Part shown: piece by piece, positions 32,657 to 46,290 of the stretch
How the letters are laid out: the number at the start of each line of letters is the position of its first letter
Position numbering within the stretch: position 1 is the first letter of the stretch
Assembly: GCA_018398585.1 (NCBI GenBank)
Contig: JAGTTD010000001.1
Coordinates: 16,199,750-16,263,749, forward strand
DNA: 64,000 bases
Reading direction: 5' to 3'
Origin: Simmondsia chinensis
Taxonomy: Eukaryota > Streptophyta > Magnoliopsida > Caryophyllales > Simmondsiaceae
Notes under the pieces: generated by a model
Told to the model about the DNA's origin: nothing
What the model saw: only the letters and a program-made list of their open reading frames with translations
Databases searched by the model: none
Translations under genes and position numbers: made by a program

Positions 32657-33096
32657 ATATGAGAAAAATCTAATAAAAAGAAATGTTATATCCTAATTGG
32701 TTGAAAACACATCACTTGTTATTACATCTAGGCTTAAAACACTGCATTTAATGTACTGAATAAAGGAGTGGCAAGTATTTAAATAAGTATAAAACCAAGG
32801 GCTAAACCATTCCGTTTTCTTGAAGATTTTACACGTTTGGTCATTGTTGATAACGCCCTTGCCTTTCTATGCTATTTATTTGCCTTGCCACACCGCCCGT
32901 TGCCCCACCATACCAGTTTTCCGTTTTGTGCGTGATGCATGTCAATGATTCAATGACCCAAATTCAAGAAGCAGTGCATTTCAGTCCATTAGATTTGTGT
33001 TTCTTTTGGTCATTCTTGACCAATGGATGAAGTTTAAAGAAGCTTAAATAGTGGCTATGGGGAGATGGTACATGTGTTATGTGTATAGTGGTAGGG
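32657..33096. other. Non-repetitive spacer upstream of the candidate exon
   Basis: Moderately AT-rich with CCGCCC/CCCACC patches around 32890-32925. It could be upstream promoter DNA of the candidate at 33097; nothing definite. Confidence 0.35.
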
Positions 33097-33330
33097 GGTA
33101 TATAGGCCGCGAGTTTTTAGGTTGGAAGTCAGTTGGCTCATTCTTCATTTCTGATTTCCCCCAATTCTCTCTGGGGTTTCTTCTCCTTCTTGCTCTGCTT
33201 CGTGAAACCCTAGCCCTAAAAGCTTCTCTGAGCAAATTTAGGGTGATTCCAAGCTCGCGAGTTAAGAAAGATGGAGGTTCCTTGCTACTGGTGAGAAGAC
33301 GTCATTATTTTAGGGTTAGTTTGTAGGCTT
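33097..33330 (+). promoter_or_regulatory. Candidate promoter and first exon of a growth-type host gene (fragment)
   Basis: TATA-like GGTATATAGG at 33097-33106, a pyrimidine-rich start region (33166-33200), a telo-box AAACCCTAG at 33205-33213, and an ATG at 33271 followed 20 bases later by a possible donor site (CTG/GTGAGA at 33288-33296). This set is typical of plant ribosomal-protein and translation genes. No second exon with recognisable coding was found downstream, and the 7-residue first exon cannot be identified. It may be the orphaned start of a gene or a chance arrangement. Confidence 0.3.
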
Positions 33331-34714
33331 CTGTCTTAGAAGCCAAGTATTGAGTCTATAATTTGAGTCTTGAGTTGTAATTTGGTTTGAATCGCTAACA
33401 ATGAATAACTAAATTTGAAATTATTACACTAGAATTTCATTGCCTAAAAAAATTGATTTCAATCATTAGTATTCAAAAAATAAAATAGGCCAACAATAAA
33501 TCATAAAATTGATTAAATTGCCTTTAGGTATTATATTCAACATTCGTAACCATAAAGCAATCAAGCACTAAATTATTGCAATGAATATGAAACTATAGCC
33601 CTTGAATTTCAGTTCATAATCAACAAAATCAAAACAAAACCTCAAATTTCAGTCGAAATACAAAAAAAAAAAAAAAAAAAGAAACACTCACGATTCACTA
33701 TTTTCATCCACTCACTCACCATAAAAGGCATCAACAGAAGGGGATCTAGAAAAATCAGTAACCAACTCACAATCAACGACATTTTCTTTAAGTTGTATCC
33801 TTTTACTGCTTTCATCCCAAATCCCAATTTCCGTGGACGAACAAAGACAAGAACCCATGGTCCATGTTCAAATGTGAAATGGAGAACCATACGTTTTCTT
33901 TTACATTGCAATTGATACAAGATATAAACCATATATACACTTGTGAAATTAAAGATTAGATGAGGAAAGGAGTGAAAATGATAGAAACACTGAAAAAAAG
34001 AAAGTTACAGATGTATGCTTACCTTCTTGATATACAAAGATGTGCCTAACACAATTTTCCATACCATAGAAAACATCTTAACATTAGGAACAAGTTTGGA
34101 AAAAAATATGCATACGTAGAGTTAAATAAGTGTCCATTCTCTTAAAACTCAAAATTCTTACTAGAATATGTTTCTAAAATACCTTTAAAATGCTTAATAT
34201 GCCTATTGAATTTTATAGGTGCAAAATAGTGTTAAAATAGTGGGAATATGCAATACGGGGCAAAAACAACAATATAAAACACGTACCACGTACCACTCAT
34301 AAAAAATTAAAACTAGAACAGTCACTCAATTAAAAAATGTGAAAAGTCTCCCTGCTTTTCCGAAAAAATATTTTCCACTACAGTTCAATAATTTTTGTTA
34401 AATAAAAGACACTACTAGAAATTATTTCCTCTATTATCAAAGCTATGTTATGAGGCTCTTAAAAATTAAAAACAGAACTTATTGCCAAAATATATGGTTA
34501 GGAAAACCAAAAAAATAAGAAATTTCATAATACTTATTGTGTATATATATATATGTGCGCGCTACATAAAAGTAATTTATCCTTACATTTATGTAAAAAA
34601 AAACTTAGTATTTTTTTTTAAAGTAAGGTAAAGAAAAACTTTAGAACTACTAAACAAAGTTAGTAAAATCTACCGAATCATGATACAAAGCCTATTGAAG
34701 TTGTATATAAACAC
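33331..34714. other. AT-rich spacer with no recognised gene
   Basis: Contains a 21-base A run (33661-33680 region) and a short TA run near 34543. The 96-codon minus frame at 33932-33642 resembles nothing known to me. Confidence 0.45.
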
Positions 34715-35180
34715 CATTATGTTGGTCTTGTGAGAAAGAGCACGCTGCTATCTTATCCGCGGCCCTGTTACCTTCACGGAACACATGAAAAATACGATAC
34801 TCAACAAACTGTAATAATATATCCCAAATATCCTCAATAACAGTTCTGATTTGCGAAGGATATGGAAATTTGTGTCTATTCTAATTTGCCAAAGACATGA
34901 AAATTCGCGTCTTATTATTGGAACTGCCACAAGATTATCCCCTTCAATATGAAGACAACCAAAACCTAGATTAAGGCACCTTCAAAGCCTTTTTCTAGCA
35001 GCCCAAGCCTCCGTCAATATAGTTGGAGCTTTATTAATGCTACCATAGTCAAAGTCAAGGATTCGACCACACCAATCCCAAACAACTAAACCATAACAAG
35101 ATGCATTGTTTCTTTGTGAACCATCAAAATTAACTTTAACCCAATTCCTCTTCAAAGGTGTCCACTTGATCTTTAGAATC
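34715..35180 (-). pseudogene. RNase H-like domain relic (RVT_3 type)
   Basis: The minus strand reads WVKVNFDGS with the catalytic Asp (about 35140), then LTEAWAARK with the catalytic Glu (about 35010), LHIEGDNL with the next Asp (about 34955), and, after frame changes, FREGNRAADKIA (about 34770), the usual end motif. This is the RNase H type found at the end of plant LINEs and in many plant 'reverse transcriptase-like' proteins. A stop after ARKRL and at least one frameshift make it dead. A Copia LTR begins 15 bases upstream. Confidence 0.75.
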
Positions 35181-36375
35181 TATTCAACAAAATTTTGTTG
35201 AGAAAATTTAATCCAGAAACTAAATTTTCTTAGATTGGCTTGATCAGGCACAACATAAACAATTTTAAAATTCTCTAATTTAAATCTAAGGACCTCTATT
35301 CTAATATATATATATAATGACATAAAATATCAAAGCATAATAAACGTCAAATTAAAAGTATAAATAAAATTGCAAAAATTAAAGGAAAGCTTTAAAAGAA
35401 AAGTAATAAGAAATACCTGAAACGTAGACCGCAATTGTCGTCTAGGAGGGATCATCTAGACCCTAAAATCTTTGTGGCAATAACTCCCTGACACCCGAAG
35501 TATGGGCTCGAAAATATTTACAAAAAAGAATTTTAAAGAAAAATTCTTCCTTTTAAATTTTTTGAAAAATCAAAATTTTCATAAAACTTTCAAAATGTTA
35601 AACTTAGTTCCTAAGATCCCTATTTATAATAGGTTATCGGATAGGAAAACTTTTAAATACTCGATGTGGGTTTACAAAAAAAATTCCAAAACACATTTTA
35701 AACGTCATCCAAAGCGACGTCATATTAGTAGAGCAATCGGTGTTTATTTAGTAAACAAAGCACCACATGCAGCGCATGATTGGCTGTGGCCATGGCACAT
35801 GGGTAAGCTCCCAGGGGCACGCACCTGATGCACCATGTGTCGCTTCTCAATTTGCTAGTCGGTAAGCACGTGGATTCCCAATCAATGCACCCCAACACTT
35901 ACCAATCCCAATGATCCACGTGTTGCTTCACCATTGGTTTGCCCGCACGCACACGGATCACAACCGGTGCATTCACGCGTTTTCTATTTTATTTTATTTT
36001 TTGTTTAAAAGCTCACATATATAAAATTCATCTCAATAATATTATATAGTAAAATTAATTTATTCATCTTATAAATAAATAATTTATCTCTTAAATTATG
36101 TTTAGCAAAATTAATTTATTCATATCATGAACAAATAATTTCTATCATGAATTCATTTTAAATATTTTCAATCAGTGTAATTCTAAAGGCTTGAAGAGGG
36201 ACCTCAGAGATAACTTAATCCTAGCTCCAAATGGATCAAACTTAATTATCAACTCTTTGATAACATTGATTACCATTTAGTAATATTTAGTTTCACTAGA
36301 TAAATATAACTGCACTCTAGAATTAAACGTATTTATTTAATAATTTTCAAATGACTTTTATTACGACAATTCTAC

Positions 36376-36678
36376 AGATGAATAGAGAGGAAGAGACAGG
36401 CTAAAGAAGAGTTGGTTGGAGTCCGGCCCCTCCATATTACAGTCGGGAAGAGAGGAAGAAGCCGGCCAAGGAGGAGTTGGATGAGGACAATTCATCAGGA
36501 ACTTGCCTACATCAACCTAATTGAAGAAATGGCCCTAGTTATAGCTCAGTGGAGGGTAGTTTTAGGGGTAACCAATTGATGATTGTAGGAGCTTCAAGCT
36601 TCCGCAAGCTAGTTCTAGTGCCACGACGTTGCTTGTATGCTCATTTGTACTGGTGTACATTGTTCGCTTAGTACTTTT

Positions 36679-36716
<38 letters not shown>

Positions 36717-37152
36717 CTAGCCAGCTACTGACTCTCTCTCCCTCTCTTCCCTCCCCCTATACTCTAAGGACGCTACATGCTGTTTGCTTTTGCCTTTTTG
36801 CTCCTGTGGCTATGCCCCCATGCGTACATGCTATATGCTTACATGCTTGCATGAGTAGTTGCTTATATGCTTATATGATTAATTGTCTGTACTCATACAT
36901 GCCACGCATCACATCTAGACCCTACATGCTTCCTTACATGCTCCTTATATGCTCACCGCATGCTCCTTACTTCCACCTTTCATGTTCTTTATACAGGTCC
37001 TTTACAACCCTACAACCCACAACTATCAGGCCGAGGGTCCTAGGAAATAGTCTCTCGTCAGGATTTCACCCTAATGAGGTAAGGCTGCGTACATCTCCCC
37101 ACGACCTCGAGCAAGCGGGAGCCCCTGTGGCACTGGGCATGTTGTTGTTGTA
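36376..37152 (+). mobile_element. 5'-truncated RTE LINE 3' fragment nested in LTR A
   Basis: The first part encodes the LINE C-terminal blocks (AQWR near 36548, after RRSW-like and HQELAYINL), followed by a CT repeat (36682-36714), a catg-rich UTR and the standard RTE 3' end 'gaggtaaggctgcgtacatc' to (GTT)n at 37152. LTR sequence homologous to 55330-55390 continues on both sides, so the insertion site is clear. The 174-codon frame across it is UTR. Confidence 0.82.
36682..36714. repeat. (CT)n microsatellite
   Basis: About 16 CT units inside the LINE 3' UTR. Confidence 0.9.
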
Positions 37153-37974
37153 ATCAACTCCTCTATCAGATATTTGTGAGAAAAAAAATAGTTGTAATTG
37201 CTATCGTTAGTTTTGTCACATCTTTCACTGTAGTTCCTGACTCACCATTCTCGAACAATTCACTAATACAGAAAATAATTTTTGTACTAATTTCAAATGT
37301 CAAATATATAGAATACTTTGGCCAAAGAATCTCAAATTTGTTTGTATGCTTGCGAGTCAACTAAGGGGACATCTTTATCTCGTAAGAGACTATAGATTCC
37401 ACATAAAACATCTGTTCCTGCTGTTACTCAACGCAAGTAAGATTTAGGTCAACACGTTGTGACTAATTTTTTTGGCACATTAAAGCAACATAAAATCCAT
37501 GCACGTGCTCATACTATTTCCTGGATTTAGAGTTATAGTCTTACAGAATTAATTATTTATGATAGCAGTAAAGAAACAAATAATTCAGGTGGTCCTGCTT
37601 AGTGTTCCAATCATATAGAAAACACCAATATAATATTTTTAGATCCCTATCCACATAATCAAGACAAGTTATCTAAATTATCATATTATAGTCTTATCAA
37701 ATAAGTTTTCCAAACTCATCGTAGACTACAAACATATAATTTGACAACATATCACTAATTTCATTTAGTCTATTTGTGGCTCTATCTCATTGATCATTTA
37801 AATCAAATTTGATATGTCATCTTGGATTACATCCATCTCATAGAATGTCTTAGAAAACAATCACACATATATTTGACGAGTAAAACATAATCATACAATA
37901 AATGAATAAAAATAATTTTATTTAATTAATATTTAAATATAATAATTTGTTGTTCCAGGACACCAATTCCAACA

Positions 37975-37985
37975 ATCTTCCACTT
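37975..37985 (-). promoter_or_regulatory. Polypurine tract of Copia copy A
   Basis: The minus strand reads AAGTGGAAGAT directly before TGTTGG of the 3' LTR. Confidence 0.75.
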
Positions 37986-40980
37986 GTCCTAAAACCAGTT
38001 AGCCCTGCGTTGTATAACTATCCCATAGGGATCTCTCAACTCATTGACTATAAACTTCAATACTGATATCTCATTTTGTCATTCTTTTGCTTACATGCTT
38101 TCATATATAAAGAGCCTTCTGAGTCAAGTAGTGTACTTAACAACTTTGTAGCTGTCAAGTACCCGAGTTGCATAGAGAAGTAAGCAATACAAGATTGCTT
38201 CACTCTTTACCATCCAATGACTCCCACTATTAGGGTAAACAAGGATTTCTAACATCAAGCATCTAAGCTCCCTTTTGAAACAAACGGCTCGTGATAAAGT
38301 CAACATCCTTTATTTGAATCTCACTAAAACTAGATCCTAAGAACATAATTGACTTATCCTAGGTCTTTCATTTTAAAACACTTGGACAATTAAATCTTAA
38401 TAGCTCATAACAATTCTACACCATTCTTAATTAGTAGAATCCTGTCTATCCACAACATTTAGAAAGTCACTACTTTCGTACGATGTCACATGTACACTCA
38501 TGGTTCACTAACCAGTGATTCAAATCCATAGAACTTGATTATCGTCATCAAATCTACTATTCAATGAACAAGGCGCATATTTAAGTCTACAAATAGACTT
38601 CCTCAATTTGCATACTATATGCTTCCGACTCTTGGCAACAAACTTGTCTGGTTGTTTCAAATTCATAACCTTTTAAAGATGACCATTTAGAAAATGTCGT
38701 CTTGACTTCCATTTTCAGTATATTGCCACAATGAGATATAATGGATAAGAGCATCCTTATGGACTTAAGCATGGCATCTGGTTAGAAGGTCGCAACAAAG
38801 ACGATTCCTTCCTTTAGGGTATAAACCATTGCCATCAATCTAGCCTTGAAAGGCTCAACCTTCTCGTCCACTTAACTCTATATTCTTGTAGATCTATTTA
38901 GATCCAATCTAATGGACTTAATATCTTTCAACGCCTCTACAAATTCCCAGACATAGTTAAAATACAATTATTCTAACTTAGGTTTTATCCCCCTAACCCA
39001 TTGGTCTGCATCTTTACTGTTAAGAGCTTCAGTATTGTCTGGAGGATCAGATTCATTATCTTACTTTAAGGCTGAAGACATGAATCTGTTTTGTGGCCCT
39101 AACCATCCTACCATTACACCAAAGCTCTCATGTACTTAGTGTGATAATAACCTGGTTGAAGATATATCTAATACATCATTTAACTATAAGTTGTATTACG
39201 CTATTGAGATACAATATCTCATACTGTCAATGTCTCTAACATAAGCTATCTACTGGTTTAGAACACTTTCTAAACCACTTACATAAAAAACCTTTTGATA
39301 TGTAGATATTACTCATCATATGAATCTTAGCATGTTGAATAACATATTATTGATCCTTTCTACAACACTTTGTAGTAAGAAAATTAAGAATTTTGCTGAA
39401 AATACCACTTTCATCTAATCAAAGTGACTTGATATAATTACCTAACTGATCCCAACTTTAATCTTTCATTCTTTGAACTTTTCAAAAGATTCAAGACTTC
39501 AGTCTTCATAGGTATATCCATATATCAACTTATTAAGTAGTCCTTCATAAACTTTTATGACATACTCTTCGCTTCCGCTCACTTGAACTTTTAGCAATTC
39601 AAAAACATTTTATGAACAAGTTCTAGCAATTTAGTGGCTCTATTGCCTTTATTCTTGAAGGCACTTTTAGTCACCACTAATTCGAACATGATTTGCACAT
39701 TGGTTATTATTTTAGTACTTAATGATCTCAGAAGACAAATCAAACCAGTTTTGAATCATATGAGATTAATGCGACCTAAGATCAAGTGTCTCTTAAAAAC
39801 TTTATGGGGTTTCAGGAAATTCTTCTTTATATAGTTAGACAGCCTAGCTTGTACTAGACAAATAAATCCCCAATGACATAGTTTTGATTAAAATAATTCA
39901 ACTTTCTATCATTGTACCTTTTAAATGAATACTTTATTTACTCAACTACTAGTCTATTTTTTAGAAAAATAACTGAAATACTATTTTAAGAACAAATAGT
40001 AAATAGTTTCCACAAAAATTGTTATATTAAGATATTTACCCAAAATCAAAACTACATTCTTGACTTAAATTACTATCTTTGGTGCCCTTGTTGAAAGGCC
40101 ATTCACCACAACAATAGTGAATTGTCTACCAGTCACAACTAGAGGAAATAGGATATCAAATACCATGTCATGTTGGATTTGTAGTTTGGGCAACAACAGT
40201 GTCTAAGTACCTAGGCAATTCCTTTTAAATACGAATGCCCAGTGCTTTTGTAAAAGAGACAAAACTATTTTGACTCATGTTTTATCTTACCCTCTAGAGG
40301 TTCCTAATTCCTGATATAGATGTTTACACTAAGTAGGCTCCTCCCCTAATTCTTATGACACATTTTCTCAAACTGTACTTCTATCAGTTTAGATAACGAG
40401 TAATATCTATTATTCAATGTTTCCCATCTAAACTGATTGAAAGACCCTGATAGGCAAGTCAAGATGCTATTCTGTTGAGATTAGCTATCAATATTTGTAT
40501 CAAGAATTCCAGTTCAATAAGCCATCAACATGACAAGCTCTTGAACTAAACTTTCTTAACACAATCGAGTGTCAATCTCCTATCTCAAAAGTCTTTCTCA
40601 TGCTACTAGTTCTCTAATCAAACACTTCTTTCAAAATACCATCATCTCTGCTATAGTTGAACTTTCAAGTATCTAATACTAGAACATGTTCGATATCTAA
40701 TGTCTGAATCTTGCAACTGACTAACTTATTAGTCTAGTCTAACGTTCCAAATGTTCTTTTCAACTTATTAGAACTACTACTAGAGAATTCTAAGCATCTA
40801 CTAGTGCTCCACGTGTATTAAGACATATTCTATCATATCGAGCATAACATAATAGACAAATAACACATATTAGTATTAATCGCAATGCAAAGTATAATAA
40901 CTAGTCTGAAATAAAAACTGTAGACATGTCATATAACATACAAGATTACTTTTCTTACTTTTAGTAAACAATCAAAGTTC
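37986..40980 (-). pseudogene. Gag-Pol remnants of Copia copy A
   Basis: The minus strand aligns with 60640-63700 of copy B. An RT block starts MLKSIRMLLSII and includes MEVKTTFSKW (open piece 38772-38587). The integrase region is around 39830-39640, where the opposite-strand frame is an artefact. Gag-like sequence lies around 40400-40900. Stops and shifts every 20-60 codons. Copia assignment rests on the RT block and on the LTR, PPT and order shared with copy B. Confidence 0.65.
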
Positions 40981-41705
40981 AAAGTTCACAATCCAACACT
41001 TGCATGTATGTCGTGGCGATCCAACCAAACTACCCAAAACTCCTCGTCGACGAGGCTGAATCGAGATATAAGAAAGGTGAGAACTCTTCTCTATAAATAG
41101 TTTCCTTGTAAGCTCTTACTAAACATATTTAACACACCACACTTCCCCCAGCCTCTAAAGTCATACAACAGAGCTCCTCGGGGAGGCTATTATAGCACCC
41201 TAGTCAAGTGTACACCCCTACCTCGACATCCATACAAGTCCACGAAGTACTCCACTTTACCATGGTCGTACCCATTTTTCCTGCACTTCAATCTATCTCT
41301 AAGAGGACTAACCTTGTATTTTGCAAATGATCACCCTCCTCGGAGAGTAGCGCCCACCTACTATAGTGCTAGTCCAGCAACATAGGCTCACGAGCATTCA
41401 TTTAGAAGCTTGCTCCTACTTGATGTTTTGAGTCCTGTGAACCTTTTTAATAATTTTTGCAAACAAACGAAGCATGGAATCCACCTAACCATTCTCTATG
41501 TGTGCAATGATGAGCTAACCAATTTATCCACTACTCTCTGGGAGTGGGGGCAATGAGTTATTCGTAAAGTGAGAATTATTCTCAATTAATATGTTTCCTA
41601 AACATAATTAACTAACCGTTTTTACCTTGGCCTTTAAGACAGTATCACCATGCTCCTAGGAGACTAACATACTTTCTTAATCAAGTGTATACCATCGCTT
41701 GCTTT
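40981..41705 (-). other. Non-coding leader of Copia copy A with repeated modules
   Basis: The minus strand matches 59950-60640 of copy B, with two tandem related modules: one ending in the 'ctcattgccccc' block (near 41545), the other including 'cctcggggagg' (near 41176). The upstream boundary at 41705 is the truncation point. Confidence 0.6.
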
Positions 41706-42746
41706 AAAAAATATCATTTATATAATTTATGCTCCTTTAAAAAAAATTATAGTCCATATAGCAATACTTTTTTTCTTTTTGAACACTCCATATAACCTAG
41801 AGATAAAACATTTTTTGCGAAAAATAATTATTTATAAAGAAATTAATTACATTCAAATAATAATTTTATTGTAAAAAAAAGTTCCAAACAAAATCAATAC
41901 ACTTTAAAGTAATTAAAAAAAGTTCGGAAGTCAAATCTTGATGAAATATTTTTTATGAAAAAAAATTAATAAACGATTAAGAAGCATTTTCCTTAATTAG
42001 TAAAAACATGTTTCTTCAAACTAAAGTTCAAACTTATTCAAAAAAAAAATTGTAAAAGAAGTGCATAGGTTAAAATAAATTAACTTTGACTTATTTACAC
42101 TCAAGGCCCCTATATTTATTTATTGTGTTAATTTAGTCTTTTTTTACTTTAATCGTGTTAATTATTTGGTGTTATGGTAAAATTAAATTTATGTTACTAA
42201 CATAATTTTGGATGACCCAATCTTGTCAGATGCAACTGACCTAACAAAAAATCACCTATTAACCTAATACAAATAAACCCATGAGTCTAATTCAAACTCA
42301 TCTGACCCGATGGATAGAAACTATGTCATCAATTTAGTGTCAACTTCACTTTATGGCTAATTTGATAACTTTATCATGACTAATTTGACTAAACTAATTC
42401 GCCTACATAACCAATGCAAAAATGAAATATCACGACATAGATTTATTTCAAACAAAATTACATTGTATATTTTATTTTTATATACTTAATGCATTATGAT
42501 CACATAACTATAATACATATTTGCCGTTTTTCAAAATCTAAACATCGTCCTTACCTTGCATGCAAACAAACTAGCTAAAAACGATGTGAACGAAACTACG
42601 AAGGTCTAGATTATAACTACCATAATGTATACACAACAACTATTTATGAGAACTACAACTATTTCAATGAAGAATAATGATGACCAATCTCAAATACAAT
42701 GTTTTACATTATACAAACCACCGTGCATAGCACGGAAAAAATCTAG
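41706..42746 (+). mobile_element. Candidate non-autonomous Helitron (3' end only recognised)
   Basis: The 3' end shows a hairpin CCGTGC-ATA-GCACGG (42721-42735) followed, after a short A run, by CTAG (42743-42746) and T, the standard Helitron 3' terminus. No clear TC 5' end was located; the start is set at the end of the Copia homology and is a guess. The interior is AT-rich and non-coding. Confidence 0.5.
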
Positions 42747-45700
42747 TGTGTGTATATATATATATATATATATTAAGTAGAAGTTAGTTCTTGCCCTAAA
42801 TTGCTTCAAGCCCCCATCCTTGCCATTCTAAAAGGGTGGTTTTTTGTTCTTTTTCTTTGTTTTTGGAAAATGAAAACTGGTAATTTAGAATTTTAATTGT
42901 GGAATTTGAGTAGTGCAAATTGAATATAAACATATATATTCATATATGAAGACTAAATAAAATATTTATTAAAAAAGTTTACTTTTCCATAATCTGCCAT
43001 CAAATGGAATCCTTAGACATTCTTTCTCCCTTCAACTTTCACCAAATAAAAACCCCAGCCATTCATTCTCTTTATTAGTATATGGTAAGAATATACATAT
43101 ATTAACCACAAAATATACCCAATTTATGTATTTAATGGAAAGGTATTAGCTTATAACAAAATGGTTGTTAAATAATACATAATTAAATATAAAATACAAA
43201 TTAAGTAATTGTACTTATCATGCATGAAGAGAAATGTTGAACGATCCTCACTCCATTAATAACCCCCATTGTCATTGTCTACCATGAAGCTACCCAAATG
43301 AAGAATCCACTAAGATCATGTTTGCCCATATTTTCGCTGTATTATCTCGTTGATTGAATGATGGTGCCCCCTTTTGCCAATGGAACAGCCGATTTAAGGT
43401 GGTTGAATTCCAAGAATACTGCAACATATTTGAGGACTTTGGTTGAGAAATTATAAGGCTTTGCAAATAAAATTTTCCTCCTAAGATTTAAGGCTTTAAC
43501 AACATTTAAGGCTTTGCAACATTGAATCCCGTCTTAAATCTAACTCGCTTTCCATTGCTTTCGATTAACATTACCGTACATTAAATCCTATGACATTTTT
43601 TTTTTTTTCAGTTTCTTTTGCTTCCTGTCAAACTTTTGAGTTCTCTACTATTGTCTTTCACTCTGGTTGAATAAATACCTCAATTCAATGTTCTCTTAGG
43701 TTATTTTCATAAAATACTTTACCTCACATTATCTCAATGCATCATTCAAGATCAATGAAAGACTTGAACTCACTTCCAATGTACTCATTTTCATTTATAT
43801 CTTAAAATGTTCAATTCACCCATAATTCAGTCACACGAATTTACTTGCCATTTATATGCATCAAACCTTATGGGTAATATACGAGTCATCATAATTCAGT
43901 ATTTGCATACTCTTTAAATTTATCACGTTGATGACTAACAACATCCTAACATGTGAATATAGCATCAGACAATAATCTTATTTTCCATGTAACAACTGCA
44001 TATAACTTAGACTCAACTTGAGCATCTTCACATTCATTGTATAAATGCACTTCATTTTAACCGACTACTCAATCATCATACACATACGCCCTTAAGTACA
44101 AGTAACCTTTACTCTAACCGCATTAATCATGATGAGTAATGAAATTTCTACGCGCATGCCGGTTTCCAGTGAAACGTAACATCTAAAATAATATTAGAAA
44201 ACACACTTGAGATATGTGGTCAATTATGAAATTATGAATCATTGTTTCCAAGTGCTTTTATACAATGTATTTCATCATCCTTAGTCATGAACTCTAATTT
44301 GAATTTCTTTATATCAGTCACATTAGGGATCAACATATGTAAAACAACCATATATTCCATGACCCATTAATTCTATTCAAATTCACATCACTTTCATTTA
44401 TCAAGCATACAAACAGTATTCATGTTCATAAATAATAAAGCTGTAAAATTCACAATCGCATTTATGTTCATGGACATAAGGACCTCACAACCACATCAGC
44501 ATATATGGTTATACAAATCATTTTTATGATGCATTAGCCTTAGTTTACAGAAATCATACATGCATAATTGTATTGACGTGCATATAAGCATTAATCATAT
44601 AACCACATTAATACCCATGCTTATACTGTCATATCTATGGACATGCATGTATTGGTTATATTAACCAACATGCATTAACATTTTAACTCCATTAATATAT
44701 ATGAATACTTATACTCAAATTCTTTTCATAATCATGATAATATAAACATTGCTTTCCATGATTTTCCAACTCCACTATTGTTCATTCTATTGTTCGTTAA
44801 TATAAATTCCGTCAATGAACAATACGTACAGGAGATTAAGTCAATGACCGTCAAAGCAAGTATGAATCAACATACCCATATTTATTATGGGCTTATTTCC
44901 ATATAGTTATTCACATACGTGCATTAAACCTCAATCTAATTGTCGTTCAGATTAAAAATTCATACAACAATGAATTTACCATGCACAATGCACAATTTCC
45001 CATTTGTTCCAAACTATGAATATATTTTCATATTTCATGAAAAACCCATTGTTCTTTCAATTCATAAACCACATTTATCATTATCAACATACTTCATTCA
45101 CTTATTTATTATTATTAGTTTTGGCATCGTCTCGGCGTTTGGTTTCAACAACCACACTAAACAAGGATATTCTTTTTAGCATTGCCTTGACGTCTGGTTT
45201 TAACAATCACCCAAAACAAGTTTTTCATATAATCAACTTATAACAAGTATGTATTCATAATTTAATTTGTTCATCATCCAAATTAATTTAATGCATGACT
45301 TTGACCGCCATATTCTTCACGATTTTTACCAGATTTTAACAGCCAAGTTGTGTTAAACTGTGCACATGATAGTACGTAGTTCAATAGCTAAACACTACAT
45401 ATTGACTTCTCGACACACAGGATTGAACTTCCCCGAAGAAAACTTCATGTCACTTAGTTTATATATATGCGGCTATTTAAATACTACCCATTTGATTCAA
45501 GTACACTTGATCTTAAATCCATGACGCAAGCCACAATAAAATGGTGCCCGAGTTGAAAATTATCATGAATTCTTGATTTGGTTTTGATTTCATATGTAAA
45601 CTCCATTAACTGAATAGCAATTTACATGAATCTCATGATTTCATTCATTTTCCATCCATTTTTATTACATTTCATGGTCATCAATGAAATTAACAAGTCA

Positions 45701-46290
45701 TTGGAATTGATTACTTGCCATAGTGGTAGTTTACGTCAAGGGTTTCGCGTAGAATTCAAGAGAGATTCTTCTCTCTAAACCCAATATTATATATGCAGCA
45801 TATGAAATTGTCAAAGAAAACACCCACTGACTTTAGTTTCATTTCTTCTTATCTTATGATATCACATGTATACTCATCATTAATCAATATTCATGATACA
45901 TGACACATCAAAACAACGCCTAAATCAAACATCATGAGTTCTTAAACTTAGGGATTACAATCCCACAAGTAACATTACTTTCATGCATAAAACCGATGCA
46001 TTAGACACTACTTCTTAGGCATTTTAGAACTTCATGATTTTCACATATTAGAATCAGAAATCATAAATTGATCCACAACAATTCATATAAATGAAAGATC
46101 CGAGAAAAGATCCCAAACCTCTGTATTCATCACTTTCTCCAATCTCACATGGTTCGCCATTAAATCAAGGAAAGTGGAGAAGCCATTTTAAATTAACAAA
46201 GATAAACCTTAAGATTGTTAGAATAAATCTTCAAATATCTTGCAAAATCCTTGCAACCGGATAACCAAAAGATCTCAGGTGTTGAGGCTA
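42747..46290. other. AT-rich intergenic DNA, no recognised features
   Basis: About 3.5 kb with only short frames (for example 44940-45179). Local 'catt/atgcat' repeats are common at 44400-44700. A TA run at 42752-42771 sits next to the Helitron end. No transposon ends or protein blocks recognised. Confidence 0.4.

Larger units (their letters stand above)
35196..37974 (-). repeat. 3' LTR of Copia copy A (~2.0 kb without the LINE insert)
   Basis: Minus strand from TGTTGG at 37974 to CAACA at 35196, with a LINE 3' fragment (36376-37152) inserted. Without it the length is about 2.0 kb, equal to the 5' LTR of copy B when its insertions are removed. TATA-like 'tattataaataggg' on the minus strand is opposite about 35617-35631. 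The plus-strand frame 35502-35828 lies inside and is not a gene. Confidence 0.75.
35196..41705 (-). mobile_element. Copia element, copy A (5' truncated), minus strand
   Basis: The 3' LTR (35196-37974), polypurine tract and about 3.7 kb of internal DNA are on the minus strand, and match copy B (54536-64000, plus strand) throughout. Homology stops at about 41705, inside the non-coding leader, so the 5' LTR and PBS are missing. Internal frames are shattered. Confidence 0.8.

Noticed and set aside
35502..35828. 108-codon plus-strand frame
   Set aside because: It is antisense inside LTR A and not conserved in the other LTR copies.
36629..37153. 174-codon frame starting with a Ser/Leu repeat
   Set aside because: It reads a CT microsatellite and the LINE 3' UTR.
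44400..44700. Possible satellite or tandem array of catt/atgcat motifs
   Set aside because: No constant period could be found; ordinary AT-rich low-complexity DNA.
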